Shown here piece after piece: positions 25,401 through 37,400 of a DNA stretch of 64,000 nucleotides. The position numbers were made by a program, and so were the translations under genes. The notes below the pieces were generated by a model, which saw only the letters and a program-made list of their open reading frames with translations, was not told the origin of the DNA and did not search any database. Source of the DNA: Cristatella mucedo (lineage: Eukaryota > Bryozoa > Phylactolaemata > Cristatellidae); assembly GCA_009760855.2 (NCBI GenBank), contig WPIO01000070.1, forward strand, positions 1,792,501-1,856,500, read 5' to 3'. The stretch's first letter is position 1. The number at the start of each line of letters is the position of its first letter.

Positions 25401-28400
25401 ATTCACAATCTTCAAGCATGTATCCCGATCTACCAAGGTTCGAAAAGTTGGGATACAAGTCGCATGTGATGCAGAGATTGGTACATTTTTTATTTGTAGA
25501 TTTGTTGCTTCCGGTTTACATTTGGGTTAGTTGTGGTTCGCATAACCATTTTTTTCTTTCATGCGGAAGTCGTCAGAACTTCTGATCCCAGTTTTAATGC
25601 ATTTGTCTTTCGAAAGGTACCCTAAACACATATTCGATTGTCTGAGAAATTTTTGAAGTATTTTCTTGACATTTCTCGTTAAGGCACCTGTACTGTCTTG
25701 TATAGTTGCTTCTCTTTAGTTTTACATCCACCTAACCCTTTCCAATTTGGGTAGCAGTACAACACGTGCCATGTTTGCGAATTTGAGGTGTTCCCGCACC
25801 TGACCTGCAAACCGTCGCCAGCAGCTACACTGAAAAATTTCAAAATATTTTCTGACCACAGCAGCCAAGTTTTTCCCAAAAAAGCTTTTTTTTTTATTTA
25901 TTTTATGCATAATTGATGCAGAAACAGTTCAAAAATTTAACTGAACTCTATTATCTTGTGTACCAATAAGACCTCGATATGTCGCCCTAATAAAACTAAA
26001 TCTCTGTCTTTACTTGTGCTGGAAAGGAAGCATTAATTGGTTAGTGATAACATGAATGGTTTTAGCAGTCATAAGCAAGCGAAGAACAGTATATGTTGAG
26101 GGAGAATATACTATGAATAGGTTGGTTTTAGCTTCGTGTTCGGAGTCTTAAAATCAGAAGGGGGTCGGAAGGGTTCGTTTGTGTTTGGGGCGTCGTTAAT
26201 TGAGTGAGTTACAGGCTGTGGCAGCAATCGTGCTGAAGGCAAGGTCTCCAAAAGGATTTAAGGTGTGTTCTATCCTCAGCTAAACGACTCGTGTTGCCTA
26301 AAAATACTGACAGAACCTTGGTCAAAATGCAACATGATGGGGAGCCAGTTCACGTCGATGAGAAGTGGCTTACTGTGGCAGTTGCAACGTTTGCAACTGG
26401 CAAGCCTAGCTGCCAAGTTTTATCCCAACTGTAAGCATCTTAGTGCAGGGGCAGGGAAAAATTAAAAAAATGTATAATTCATTTATATAGTGCCGTAAGA
26501 GAACTTAATCTCTATTAAGGTGCTTCACATATGCCACGGGGCTCAAGCCCACGTCCTCGGTAAGACCATCATCGGATCGGGGCGAGCACCTTAACCACTT
26601 TTTAAACCAGCTTGGTGAATACTAGCTGATTAACAGCCTTTTTCGTATAGAGGCAGAAGGGCCTTAAAGGCTGTCACTGTCACCACTGCTTGCAGTGCCA
26701 ATGAAGGATCGTCCACCACGACCTTGGGACCGAGGTCGTGAAGAACAACCGCCTTACCTGCTAGTAGTAAGTCGCAGAAGTCTAGCAGGGATGTCACAAA
26801 TGCATGATCCAGCTATGCTGTGTATTCATATCTTATAGGCCCGAACTTTTGCAATAGTTTGTAGCTGAAAGCAAGTAGACTTAACCTTGGAGAAGATGTG
26901 GTCATCTAGTGAAAGGTCTTATGGTACTGACCTGCACTGCTTGTTGATTAGACCCTATGGACATGAGTTATCTAGCCAGATTGGAATCACTCAGTTCAGT
27001 GTAAATCCTAGTGGTTTTTCTTAACTGCAAACCTAGTTTGACTGAATATGGTGCACCACCTGAGCAGCAAAGTGGCTCATTCAGTCTTACTGCTTATATT
27101 TACAAATCAAAGAAGCAAGTTCATAAGGTTCGTGGATAATGCAATCTTGGTATCAGATACCTAACCCCAATAATGCAGCTGCACTGTATTTCTATTAGTA
27201 AAAAGAAAAGCCACGAAGACCAAGTGGGTGTTCCAATAGCAATACTAGTAATGATGCTCTTGTGTAGTGCCCTAACCGTAGCGAAGCTCTGTTCGGGCAC
27301 TTTAAAACTCTCTGTTTGAGAAGCTAGGATATCTAGGCGTTAATGACAAGCAATAACATCACGTTCATGCAAACATGCAGAAGCATCCAATTATTATGTG
27401 TAGACGAGGAAGTGAAACTGGTTTTAAGAGCAAGAGTACGATGGACCTAAAGAGGAATGCTGGAGAGTCTTCAGCAGAACACGCGTCATAGGCAACAAAA
27501 CATGGTGGTTGTTCGATCTAATCGACCATCTCAAGCAGCAAAGGGCTATTAAGATGAATAGCAGAATTAGGAGGTCTTCCGGTGCTTAAGTGATTTCGCA
27601 TGCAGACTGGTGTAAAATGAATTGCTCCAATCCAACTTACCACCTACAAATAGATAAACTAATGGATCTGGTATTATCTGATCTAGATGGTCCTAATAGT
27701 GATAGTAGAATTATTGTCTGTGTGTGGAGCTGGCTATGTTCTTACTTAAGTGTTCAAAGTTAGCTAGCCTCTAAGTAAAAATATGTGCCAGCATTTCGAA
27801 TGAATTCTGAAGGCGTAAATAATAACTTTGCACGCTCGGAGTTTTTAAGCATTGGCTACCGATTTTGGCCTCTGTCAACCAGAGTCTTGAGTTTGAGGTG
27901 CCACATTACAGAATGCACCTACAGAGATGAGAAAAAAGATGCCGAGATAGATATCATCAGTAGAGAGATGTTAAAACATAGTACAAGATAAAAAAATGAC
28001 TGAGAGGTGCAATGCACATGAAAAACAACATGCACTAAAAAGTACTAGCATTAAATCTTGAGGAACTTAATTTGTTACCGAATAGCTCGGTCTGGGCTCG
28101 ACTACTGCCATTAGTTTTTGCTGGGCTACCAAAAGATAGCTACTGGGTCTCTACACATCCTGATTAATATGGCTGCAAGGCTAGACAGCAAATCCCTGAG
28201 GTTTAGCCACGTGTTCCCTTTGCTAATGGAGCTACGCTGACTGCCAAGGCCTGCTATAGCTTTGTTCCTTCATACCTAGCTGAGCTGCAACACTAGTTTC
28301 ATCCTCCTAGTGCCACCGGGCCTTTGATGGACCGTAAATTAGCTGTTCCATTTGTATGCCCAAAGACCGTTAGAGATACAAGCATTTGCTCGGCCACTCC

Positions 28401-31400
28401 TAGACTGTGTATCTGACTTTCACATTTCTTACTTTGCGACATTTCATCTTCTGCTGCCGACTGTGACCATCCTTCCCAGCCTTCCTGCACTAATACTTCC
28501 ATGGCACTCACTTCTTCGACTGCCCTGCTAAGTCAGCTATGCCTTTCGGCTTTCTCTTTGCGGCTTGGGATGAAGTCTGTTGGCTACTTTATGAGCGAGG
28601 AAAGCCACTCAGGCTATGAGCGTGACATATGCATGTCACCCCTAACCATGCTATTCATTTTGTCTGTTTATCAAGCATGATTTTACTCACCATTTCAATT
28701 GCATTTCCCTTTGCAGCAACTGTAAAGCGCCTAGAGAGAGATTAAGTTATCTGATGGCGCTTTATCAAGTGCATTATTATTATTATTACATAGAAAACTT
28801 TCCCGGGTAACGCCCACCTAGTCTCTGTGGCTTCGTGGAGTTGCAGACGGACATGCATGCCATTACAGGGCGAAGTGGGCCACTCTAATCCATCTCTCCT
28901 ACAGTGTCCGTGAGCTAAGCTAAGGCGCAACTACATCAGCTCAATGCTGAGCCTCTGCTGACAAAATAGTGGTAGCTTTTGAAAAATGTGTCAGAAATAA
29001 CTTTCCTGGCCATTCCTATGCAAGAATTAAGCCCATCAGATGATAACTCCATCATCTTTCCAGAGGCAGCCAGTCAGGTCAAGATGAAGGGCATGTCGGG
29101 TGGCCAAGCTGACCAGCATGCCCGGCAGGTAAGTAAGGCAGACTTCCCTACCCCCAAGCTTAATTTGATGACCAGTTTACATTTGCCTTATCCACAGCTG
29201 GATGGATGTAGTGCCGAAGCACCGGAATGATATATCGTAGTCCTAGAAAGAAATATATGTCGTAGCGCTAAGAAAAAGGAGCAGATGTGCCGTGTTGCCG
29301 TGGCGATAGCTGAACTCGAGTGACCATTGACACCACTGTGACGGTCATAACCGACTCGGATCATTTTGAAAACTACCAATCACTCTCTCTAGAGCTCTTG
29401 TTTCATGTGTGCGTCACCCTGGGTTGACTTGGGTTTACAATCAGGTTGTCACATTTGATGTCCTACTGAGGTCGTGGGCTCTAGACCTGCGGCATGTGAA
29501 ACGCCTTGGCAGACAGAGATTCGATTCTCTGTCTGGATGCTATTGAAATAAGTTTTATTTATTTAAACAGCAGTGGAAGAGCCGTGATGGCTAACATCCA
29601 GCTTGCATCAGGCTATAAAGTATGGTATGCTGTATATAGTATTGTGAGTAGAACCTTGTTCGTGAAGAGTAAGCACTTTACTACCTCTAGTGCAAAGACC
29701 CAGGGACAATAACGTATATTATTCCCAAATGCTAAGACTCATAGATTTGAGAACCACATATCCGGAAGGTCTTGTTTTTTGAGATCATGTTATATTTTGA
29801 TGTTGTCAGAGAGGTCCAGTATAATTTTTCTAGCTCTTTCGTTTTACCTTTTTGTCGACAGATTGCCAGTTTACTTTGGTTTGGCATTACATTCAGCTAT
29901 GAATCATTTGTTACACGTACTGGAGGACACCTGAACTTGGGGTTTTTCAAAAAAATGTTGGAAACTTCAATTTGCTGGAAAGGCAGTATTTACCGAACTG
30001 AGTGTTGTTGAAACACTTGAATGAACCGAGTGTTGGTGAGATTTTTTGTTGTGCCGGTGTGAGAAGCTTACTCTTTTTAATTCATTTTGGTGGCTACTTT
30101 GCCTGGAGCTATCACCTATTGCAGCTACTGGGGACGTCTCTCACTGGTCAGCTGATCTCATGGGGGCAGCAGTGGGGTGCAATGGCTGCTGGTGTGGCCG
30201 TGCTGCAGCGAGCCTCGGTGTCAGCACAGCGAGCCTCGGTGCGCCCGCATTGCTCGCTTCATTAGTGTCGGTGAATTGCCAATGCCACATATTGCTGCAA
30301 TGATTATGGTGTTATTAGTATTTGACGTCATCGCAGGCAGATTGTGGTCAATGAGGATAAAATGGATTGCGTTTTATTAAATTGATCTTGAATCAGTAGT
30401 GGAGTAGGAAGCCGCAGGGTCGCACCCTGCCTCTCCATCTCTGGTGACTGGCCCGACTCGCAAGCAGGGCAGGGCAGGTGGCTGACACTAATACGTAGCC
30501 TGAAGCCGCTGCCTCCGGCAGAGGCACGACTGTGCCTCCGCTGCACCTTCCCCCACCGCGCTGCTCGACAGCGGTGCCGCAGCGTAACTAAGCCGAGTTC
30601 GTGTGTGGCTGCTGCTTTGAAGGAATTCTCATCGCCTTGTGATCGATCACCTTGTGACACAGCACTCAAAACAAGTGACCGGGGGGGGGGGCCTCGATCC
30701 AGTCCGTGCCGGCCAAACCAGTCGTCATAATACAGCCTCGAGCTTCGTCCGTGTGGGCAAGAAGTGCGGCCAGGTGCAATGCTATACTTAAGTTGGTCTC
30801 CCATGGCAAATTAATGTGCTGGTTGCCCAAGGTCTAATAATAATTTTGGCAAGTTTTTAGCACGTGTGGGACCTAACTTGACTCTGAAAAGTTGTCAGAA
30901 AGCTGAAAACGTGCTTGATTGAATGCTTGAATGTGGGTTGATTAATAGCTTCCTTCTAAACTGCTAGGCTGAATGTCTTCCACCTGAAGATACGGTTTTA
31001 TAGTACTGGTCTGTTCGTCGGAATACAAAGTGAGTGGCATGATGCCCCCATCCTTGGGTCAACTGCTTAGGGTCAGCAGCTGCGTCTATAAGTCTCACCA
31101 TACTCACTTGCTACAACCTCTTCTTTAAATGTCTTGACTTTGTATTATTCAGATGACCCATTTTATTGCAGTTATTAGTATTTGCTAAGCAAATAATTAA
31201 CAAAGGAACGTAATTCTTAGCTCTCGCATAATCAGTAACTATGATAAAGTGGAGATGAAATGTTTTTGCTGTCCGGGTACTTCTTTGGTGTGTGCATCAA
31301 AATATGCTTGTGAATCCTATGATAGCAACTAGTTCCATTAAACGACTTGGCTAACAGCATTCATTCGTGGTACCTCATCCTCACTTCTAAGGTTATTTAC

Positions 31401-34400
31401 ATCTACATTTCAAGACAGCTGTCGGATTATTAGAAGTAGAAGTAGTCTTGCTTTGCTGCTCCGATAGTGATGATGTAGATGGTAAATGAAGCCCTCCCCC
31501 TGCCTTGAGGGTATGGGCCTTTCTGAAAGCTTTTACCTAATTGGTCATGATAAGTCCCACAGCTTAGAAGAAGGCTGCCTGCTCCACCCCCTTGTTAAAT
31601 CCTTCCTCCTCTGCTCTTTTCTGTCTACGGTTCGTGAGTAAGATACCAGTCGAAACCCTCCATGGTCATGCTGCTCTAGACAGAACAAAATCCCTGTGAT
31701 ATTTTTCTTAATTTGGTCCTGATTTGTGTGCAGCAAGCAGTAGCTGACTTGAGTGAGGTAATTAATAACACTGCTGTTTGTTAGTTTGCATTAATTAAAG
31801 AGTTGAGTGCCTCTATCACTTAAAATCCTGGACAGCAGTATGATCCTCTGCCTGTGGTCAAGTGCAGAAGGCAAGCTGCACTGGCTCCATCCAAGACAAT
31901 GGCCTCTGTGAAAGGAATACTCACTCAATTAGGCTCAGACTTTGCTGACACAAGTACTTCCATAGTAACTTGGCTTATGAAATGTTTCGATTTTATTGGG
32001 TTGGTTTTGACATTTCAAACATACCGTGCCTCTTGCATTTCAATTTACTGCTTGTGTTAAACATTGTGCTAACAGATGTTCACACTTGGTTCCTGATAGA
32101 ATATTCAGCCACTTCCTGTACCATTTTACTTGTTATGCTTGTTATGGAAGCTGCAGTCGTTTGCACTAATGAAACTCTTGAGTATCGAGGTCGTGCTGAT
32201 AATCATAATGCTTTTTTACAGAGTCCCTGCGGTAGCAGCTGCTTCTGTCTTTCACGAATGCCGTATCCATGTTTTACAGGAGTCTGATTCAGGCAACATC
32301 GAATATGTTTACGAGGATGAGCTTGAGAGCGATTCCGACATGGAGGTAAGAGCTTCACATAAGCTATCTTTAATTGTATTTCGCCATTCCCTCACCTTAT
32401 CCATCATTGTGCTACTTCAGACCCACTAGACTGATGTCGAATAAAAAAAAACTAGCTGATTTAACAGCCTCTTTTTGTATAGTGACAGTAGAGCCTTTAC
32501 GGCTATCACCGCTACTTGCAGTGGCGATAAAGGATCGCCCACCACAGGATTCGAACCCACGACCTCGGGGCCAAGGTCGTGAAAAGCAACCGCCTTACCT
32601 AGTGAGGGATGTATTCTACAGCAGGTTGCTAGATCTCCGACGTAGCTTGTTTTGATATAGCGTTACCTTGCTTGTACTTGTGAGTTAAACTGAAAGATAT
32701 CAGGCTTGCTGCAACATATTGGAGGTACACTCGCAGAGGTAATCGGATTCTTGATGTAATTCGCTCATGGAAATAGTGGAGGTACACGTGTTTAGTACAG
32801 TGGTTAGTCTGTACAATTGATTATTCAGTTTCGCTGGAGACAAAAAATGCCCGCACCCTAAGACTTGCTGTAAAGCCAGGGCGATAGCTGGGTTTAGTGG
32901 AATTTAGCCCACCAAGAGGATACCACAGATAGTATTCCTATTTTGAAGTATTGCCCGAGGCAAAAAGTGTATATATATAAAAGTGTATATATCCTCGATC
33001 AAGTTTGCTTGTGCTGAAGGAAGAACTGGAAAAAACAGCCTGTTTTGGAAGCTTTTGAGGCCAGTTTCTTTTTGTTGACATAATCCTGGTGTTTGGAAGA
33101 TGTCTCAGCACATTAAGATTCGTAGTGCATGCCAGTGACAGTAATCCAAAGAAAGACATTTCGAAGGCTAGCCGTGTTTCTCCTTCAGCAAATGTCAGCT
33201 TTTGAAAATGTCTCCTTTTATACCTACTTGGTCATTGTCTGCGAATGGTTCGAAGCAGAGAAAATACCAACGACCCGGGTAGGAAAAATCGCCGAGTTTT
33301 CTGGTTGACCACTAATTGAAGAACTGTATGAAATTGTTGCCTAAGTCAAGACTCAGCTTTGTTGTGAATGTCTTCTGAAATCAACAAGCATTTTCTGCCT
33401 GACTTAACTTGTGTTTATTGTGTGCACAAGCAACTGTAGATAAAAAATATGGGAGCTTTTTTTTTTAGCAAGATCGCTTCTTCCTTGTCTGTTGACAAAC
33501 GCAGCTGGTCGATTATGCTCCTGTCCTCTTCATTTATATCTGTTTTTGCTTCGAACCATGTCCAGCCCATGGCTGGGCATGATCAAATTAAAATATTCTG
33601 AACCTCGAAAGTCGATTCGCATCTTGACCAGCCTTCGAATGGTCTTACTCTGAAGCGCGACATTTCAAACGAATCCTTGTATGCGTTGAAGAGACGGCTG
33701 CTAAGATGCGGTGTTGTCTAGAGCCAGAAGTAACATCGAAAGCTGCTTCAAAACTGACTGTTATTGTTGTATTGGCCCATTGCAAGCGAATTCTATCTTG
33801 TAGTCTTTAGCTCACTAAGCGCTGCAATTTCAGGGTTTTACCGCAGGTCTCAGGGTACAATGGTTTTTATGACGAGTTAAGCTGCAGTGTGCTGCAGCTG
33901 TTTTTTGTGTGACTCGTTTGAGACTGGCCATGTGCTATCGGCTGTGCTTTATAGGGCTTTGTATCCGCTATCGTCAGTCTGCTCCGGCTCCCTTGAAGAC
34001 TGCTTGGGCTCCGTGATCCGTGACGCGACTGTGTCATCATAGTGGTGGCATGTAAATTTCAAAATATTTTATGTGCTAACCTTATCGTGTATGTTAAAAC
34101 CCCTTGGTGAAAACCAAGAGCTAGTAATTGCAATGATGGTGTTTATCAATTATGTTATGTATATGGCTATCCGACTTCTACTAATCATGTGTACTTGGGC
34201 TCGGCTGAGGCCCAAATTTACGACATATCTTGGTGACAGATCCTACAGTGAGCATAAGCGTTCGCCGGCTCAGTCGTATTCCTTAATGCTTGCACATAGT
34301 GACCGGGTAACGCAAGATCCCTACGCACCGATTTGGGTAGCACAAGAGTATTACGAGACACTACTTGTTGACCAGGTCTTTGGGTACTCCCATTTTTGTT

Positions 34401-37400
34401 ACAATGGTGACCACGAGCTTAAAGCGTGCACAGATCCTTAAATGATTTTGCCACAAGTTCGTGATGACCAAATGGTCATGCTTTGGTCACGAGTTAGTAT
34501 GGGGCATAAATTAAATCTATATATTTTCATTTGCTTTTTATATGACCATATACAGAAATGTTTTTACAGTGCATATATGTATATGTGCATGTAAATGTAT
34601 AAAAAGGTTAAGATGTGCAGAATTAACAGCTTCGTTATGTAGCAGCTGAGGAGTTCTCTCACCACTGCCTATAGAAGACAATTCTCAATTACTTGCGGTA
34701 CGACTGGAACCCACGAACGTGTCGTTAAGTGCAAGCATCTCACCACTGGCCCAAGGCTCCGTATACGTATTTTGATGTACACACCCAAAAAAAATTCTTG
34801 CACCCTCGGATTTTTTCCCCAAAATTTTATGGACTGCTTGCAAAAAACTTCACTGGAACGCAGGATTTGCATGAGTTAGCGATATTTTTAAACAAATAGG
34901 GCATGCTACCACCTTGATGTGCTTGTTAGATGAATATAAAAGTCGAATTGGTCTTTTTTACTCTTTTTTAGTAGCTTGAGCAATGTCTAGCCTCCGATTT
35001 AATTGCTTTTTTATGTTTGTTCACTGACTGCACTAAGCATATCCTCCTTTAACAGTGTATCTCAGCAACCACGGTAGGCTTTTTCTCACCAATCATCGAT
35101 GATTTGAAGCATGCTATTTTGAGTTCACACAACCAAAGGCTTGACATGGGTCGAAAATAATCAAAGAAATCGGTGGCTCGGTACAAAGTAAAAACATTCT
35201 TCTAACGAACCGGGAGCTGAAGAATTTTTTTAAGCAATCTTCTTGTCTTAGCTCTCGCGTTGCCAAATGCATTTACTAGATTGAACCGCCTTCCCATACA
35301 TTTCAATGGAAACTAATGAGTCCATGCAACTGACCACGGGTTTGGCATTTCAGGTATTTGGCAAGACTTCTGTAGAGTCGTATGCGGTCACAGTGCTCTT
35401 TTTTATTTAGGAAACGTAGTTGGCTGGTTTCTTAGTTCAACTGCGCTGTCGATCTCTCGATTATTCTTGAATGAGGTCTGGCCTACAACTCTGCGGGCAG
35501 AAAACCAGATTTCTCACGCCTTAGCCACCATTGAAGGAGTGTCCAGCACTGTCATCGGGAGGCACTTTTTTTTGTAGGGAGAGCTGTTGCCTATCAATCG
35601 AAAAGCGCATCCCTTGCCGTGTGCTGACGGTTCTAGTGAAGCACATTCTTCGAAAACTGCGAGTCTTTCCGAACCCACTTGAAACTGTCAAGCGAGTCAT
35701 CTTGCATATTATTCATGCCTAGCAGGCTAACCAAGGTGGCAGCATGCACAATTTGTTGCAAACAATCCTAGCTTAGGTGAACTATGTGAACTGGTTCTAC
35801 TTTTTGGCCAGAAGTCCATTAAACGCTGAAACATTTGAAGCTATATCTCCATCCTCAGACTGCGCGGATTTTTTGGGCAAGCACTGTATATGTATGCTGT
35901 CGCAAGAAAGTCATGCTTCGCCCACTCCTGGGTCAGTGCTTCATGTAGAGGTAAAACTACCTGTTAAATGTGTGAGTATAGGTGGCGATTTATTATTTAC
36001 GCGACGCCTTTTATTCGATTGAATTCCGGTAGCAGCTGCTGCTGCGCAGCCATCGCTCAGCTACAGCTGACCTTTACCATCTTCCTAAGGCAAGGTCATC
36101 GTGGTATGCTTAGTTGATACGCAGCTTCACTCATGCTCTGCCACCTGTATTAAAAAGGGTTAACTTTGATTCTTCTGTCGACACAACTCGGCTAGTATGC
36201 CAAGGTCCTGTGGTCCTGACCTAGCCGATTGCAGATTCCTTTGATTGTTATTACTACCAGTCGGACGGTTGACCTTGAGGAAGCGTATCGTCATTTTGAA
36301 AATTTAACGTTCTTTTTATAGTTTGAAGGGATGTTCTGCCGGTCTGTTTACGGCTGAGTACCTTATTTTTACAAAGTTCATTACGAACGTTCGGTTTGGG
36401 AGGTCGGGTTTTTCGACAAAAAAAATAGTCATTTTGTTGAGCTCGATTTACTACTTCCTGTGTAAGTAGGTCTTAAAAATGATTTTATTTACAATGTTCC
36501 GATCATCTGTCAATCACCAAAATTTGGGATTCCAATTATAACTAGTTGTCTTCTAACAGGCAAATTTCCAAAAACTGAAAATTGTATGTCTATTTTCGGC
36601 CTTTCCTCCTTAATTTGGCTTTTTATATTGCAAAGGTTTACTATGGGCAATCCTGGAGAGTATGCCTTGCTAGTTGAATCTCGGCAAAACGGTCGATTCG
36701 ATTAGCCTTCTGCTGCTCATAAGTGCAGTGCGCAATACATTGTTAATGAGAATTGATGTGGGGATGAGTGTGGTGTGCTGTGTCTGAGCCTGTCACACTT
36801 GGGGGGGGGGGGTTTAATCAGAATTTCTGCTTTTCCAGCATTTGCTTTAACTTTCGACAGCACATATATACACACTTAAATATGTATACCTGGTTGCTCG
36901 CCTCGAACCAAAGTCAAGGTGAATGTATTTGGTTACCGAGGTCGTGGGGTCGATCCCCCTGGCATATGTGAAGCACCTGAATAGAGATTAAAATAAAGTA
37001 AAGCTTCCTAAGAGAACATAATCTGTACTCAGGCACTTTGCATGTACCACGGGGCTCTAGCCCACGACCTTGGTCATCACATACATTCACCTTGACCTCG
37101 GTTAACCAAGTGGCCAAACCCGCATGGTGATCAAGTTTTCTTACGAAGCTATGTTATTGATCTATTTAAGGTTGAGGAAAAGTTGGTACACCGTGTTAAA
37201 ATAGTTATTTTAATAAATAATTAAATGCTTGAATAATTAGTAAATCCTTATTTTGCCACTAACCTTTTCCTCAACCTTATGTTTGAATGAATTAAATACA
37301 TATAATATACACGTGCGTATATATGTATATAGTATATTTAAATATAATTCATAATATAATATTATGTAATGTCATTATATAGTATAATTATATGTTATGT

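Noticed and set aside
29064-29128. Possible MAK16 exon with strong GTAAGT donor
   Set aside because: 65 bases would shift the frame between two phase-0 exons, and the peptide has no family resemblance.
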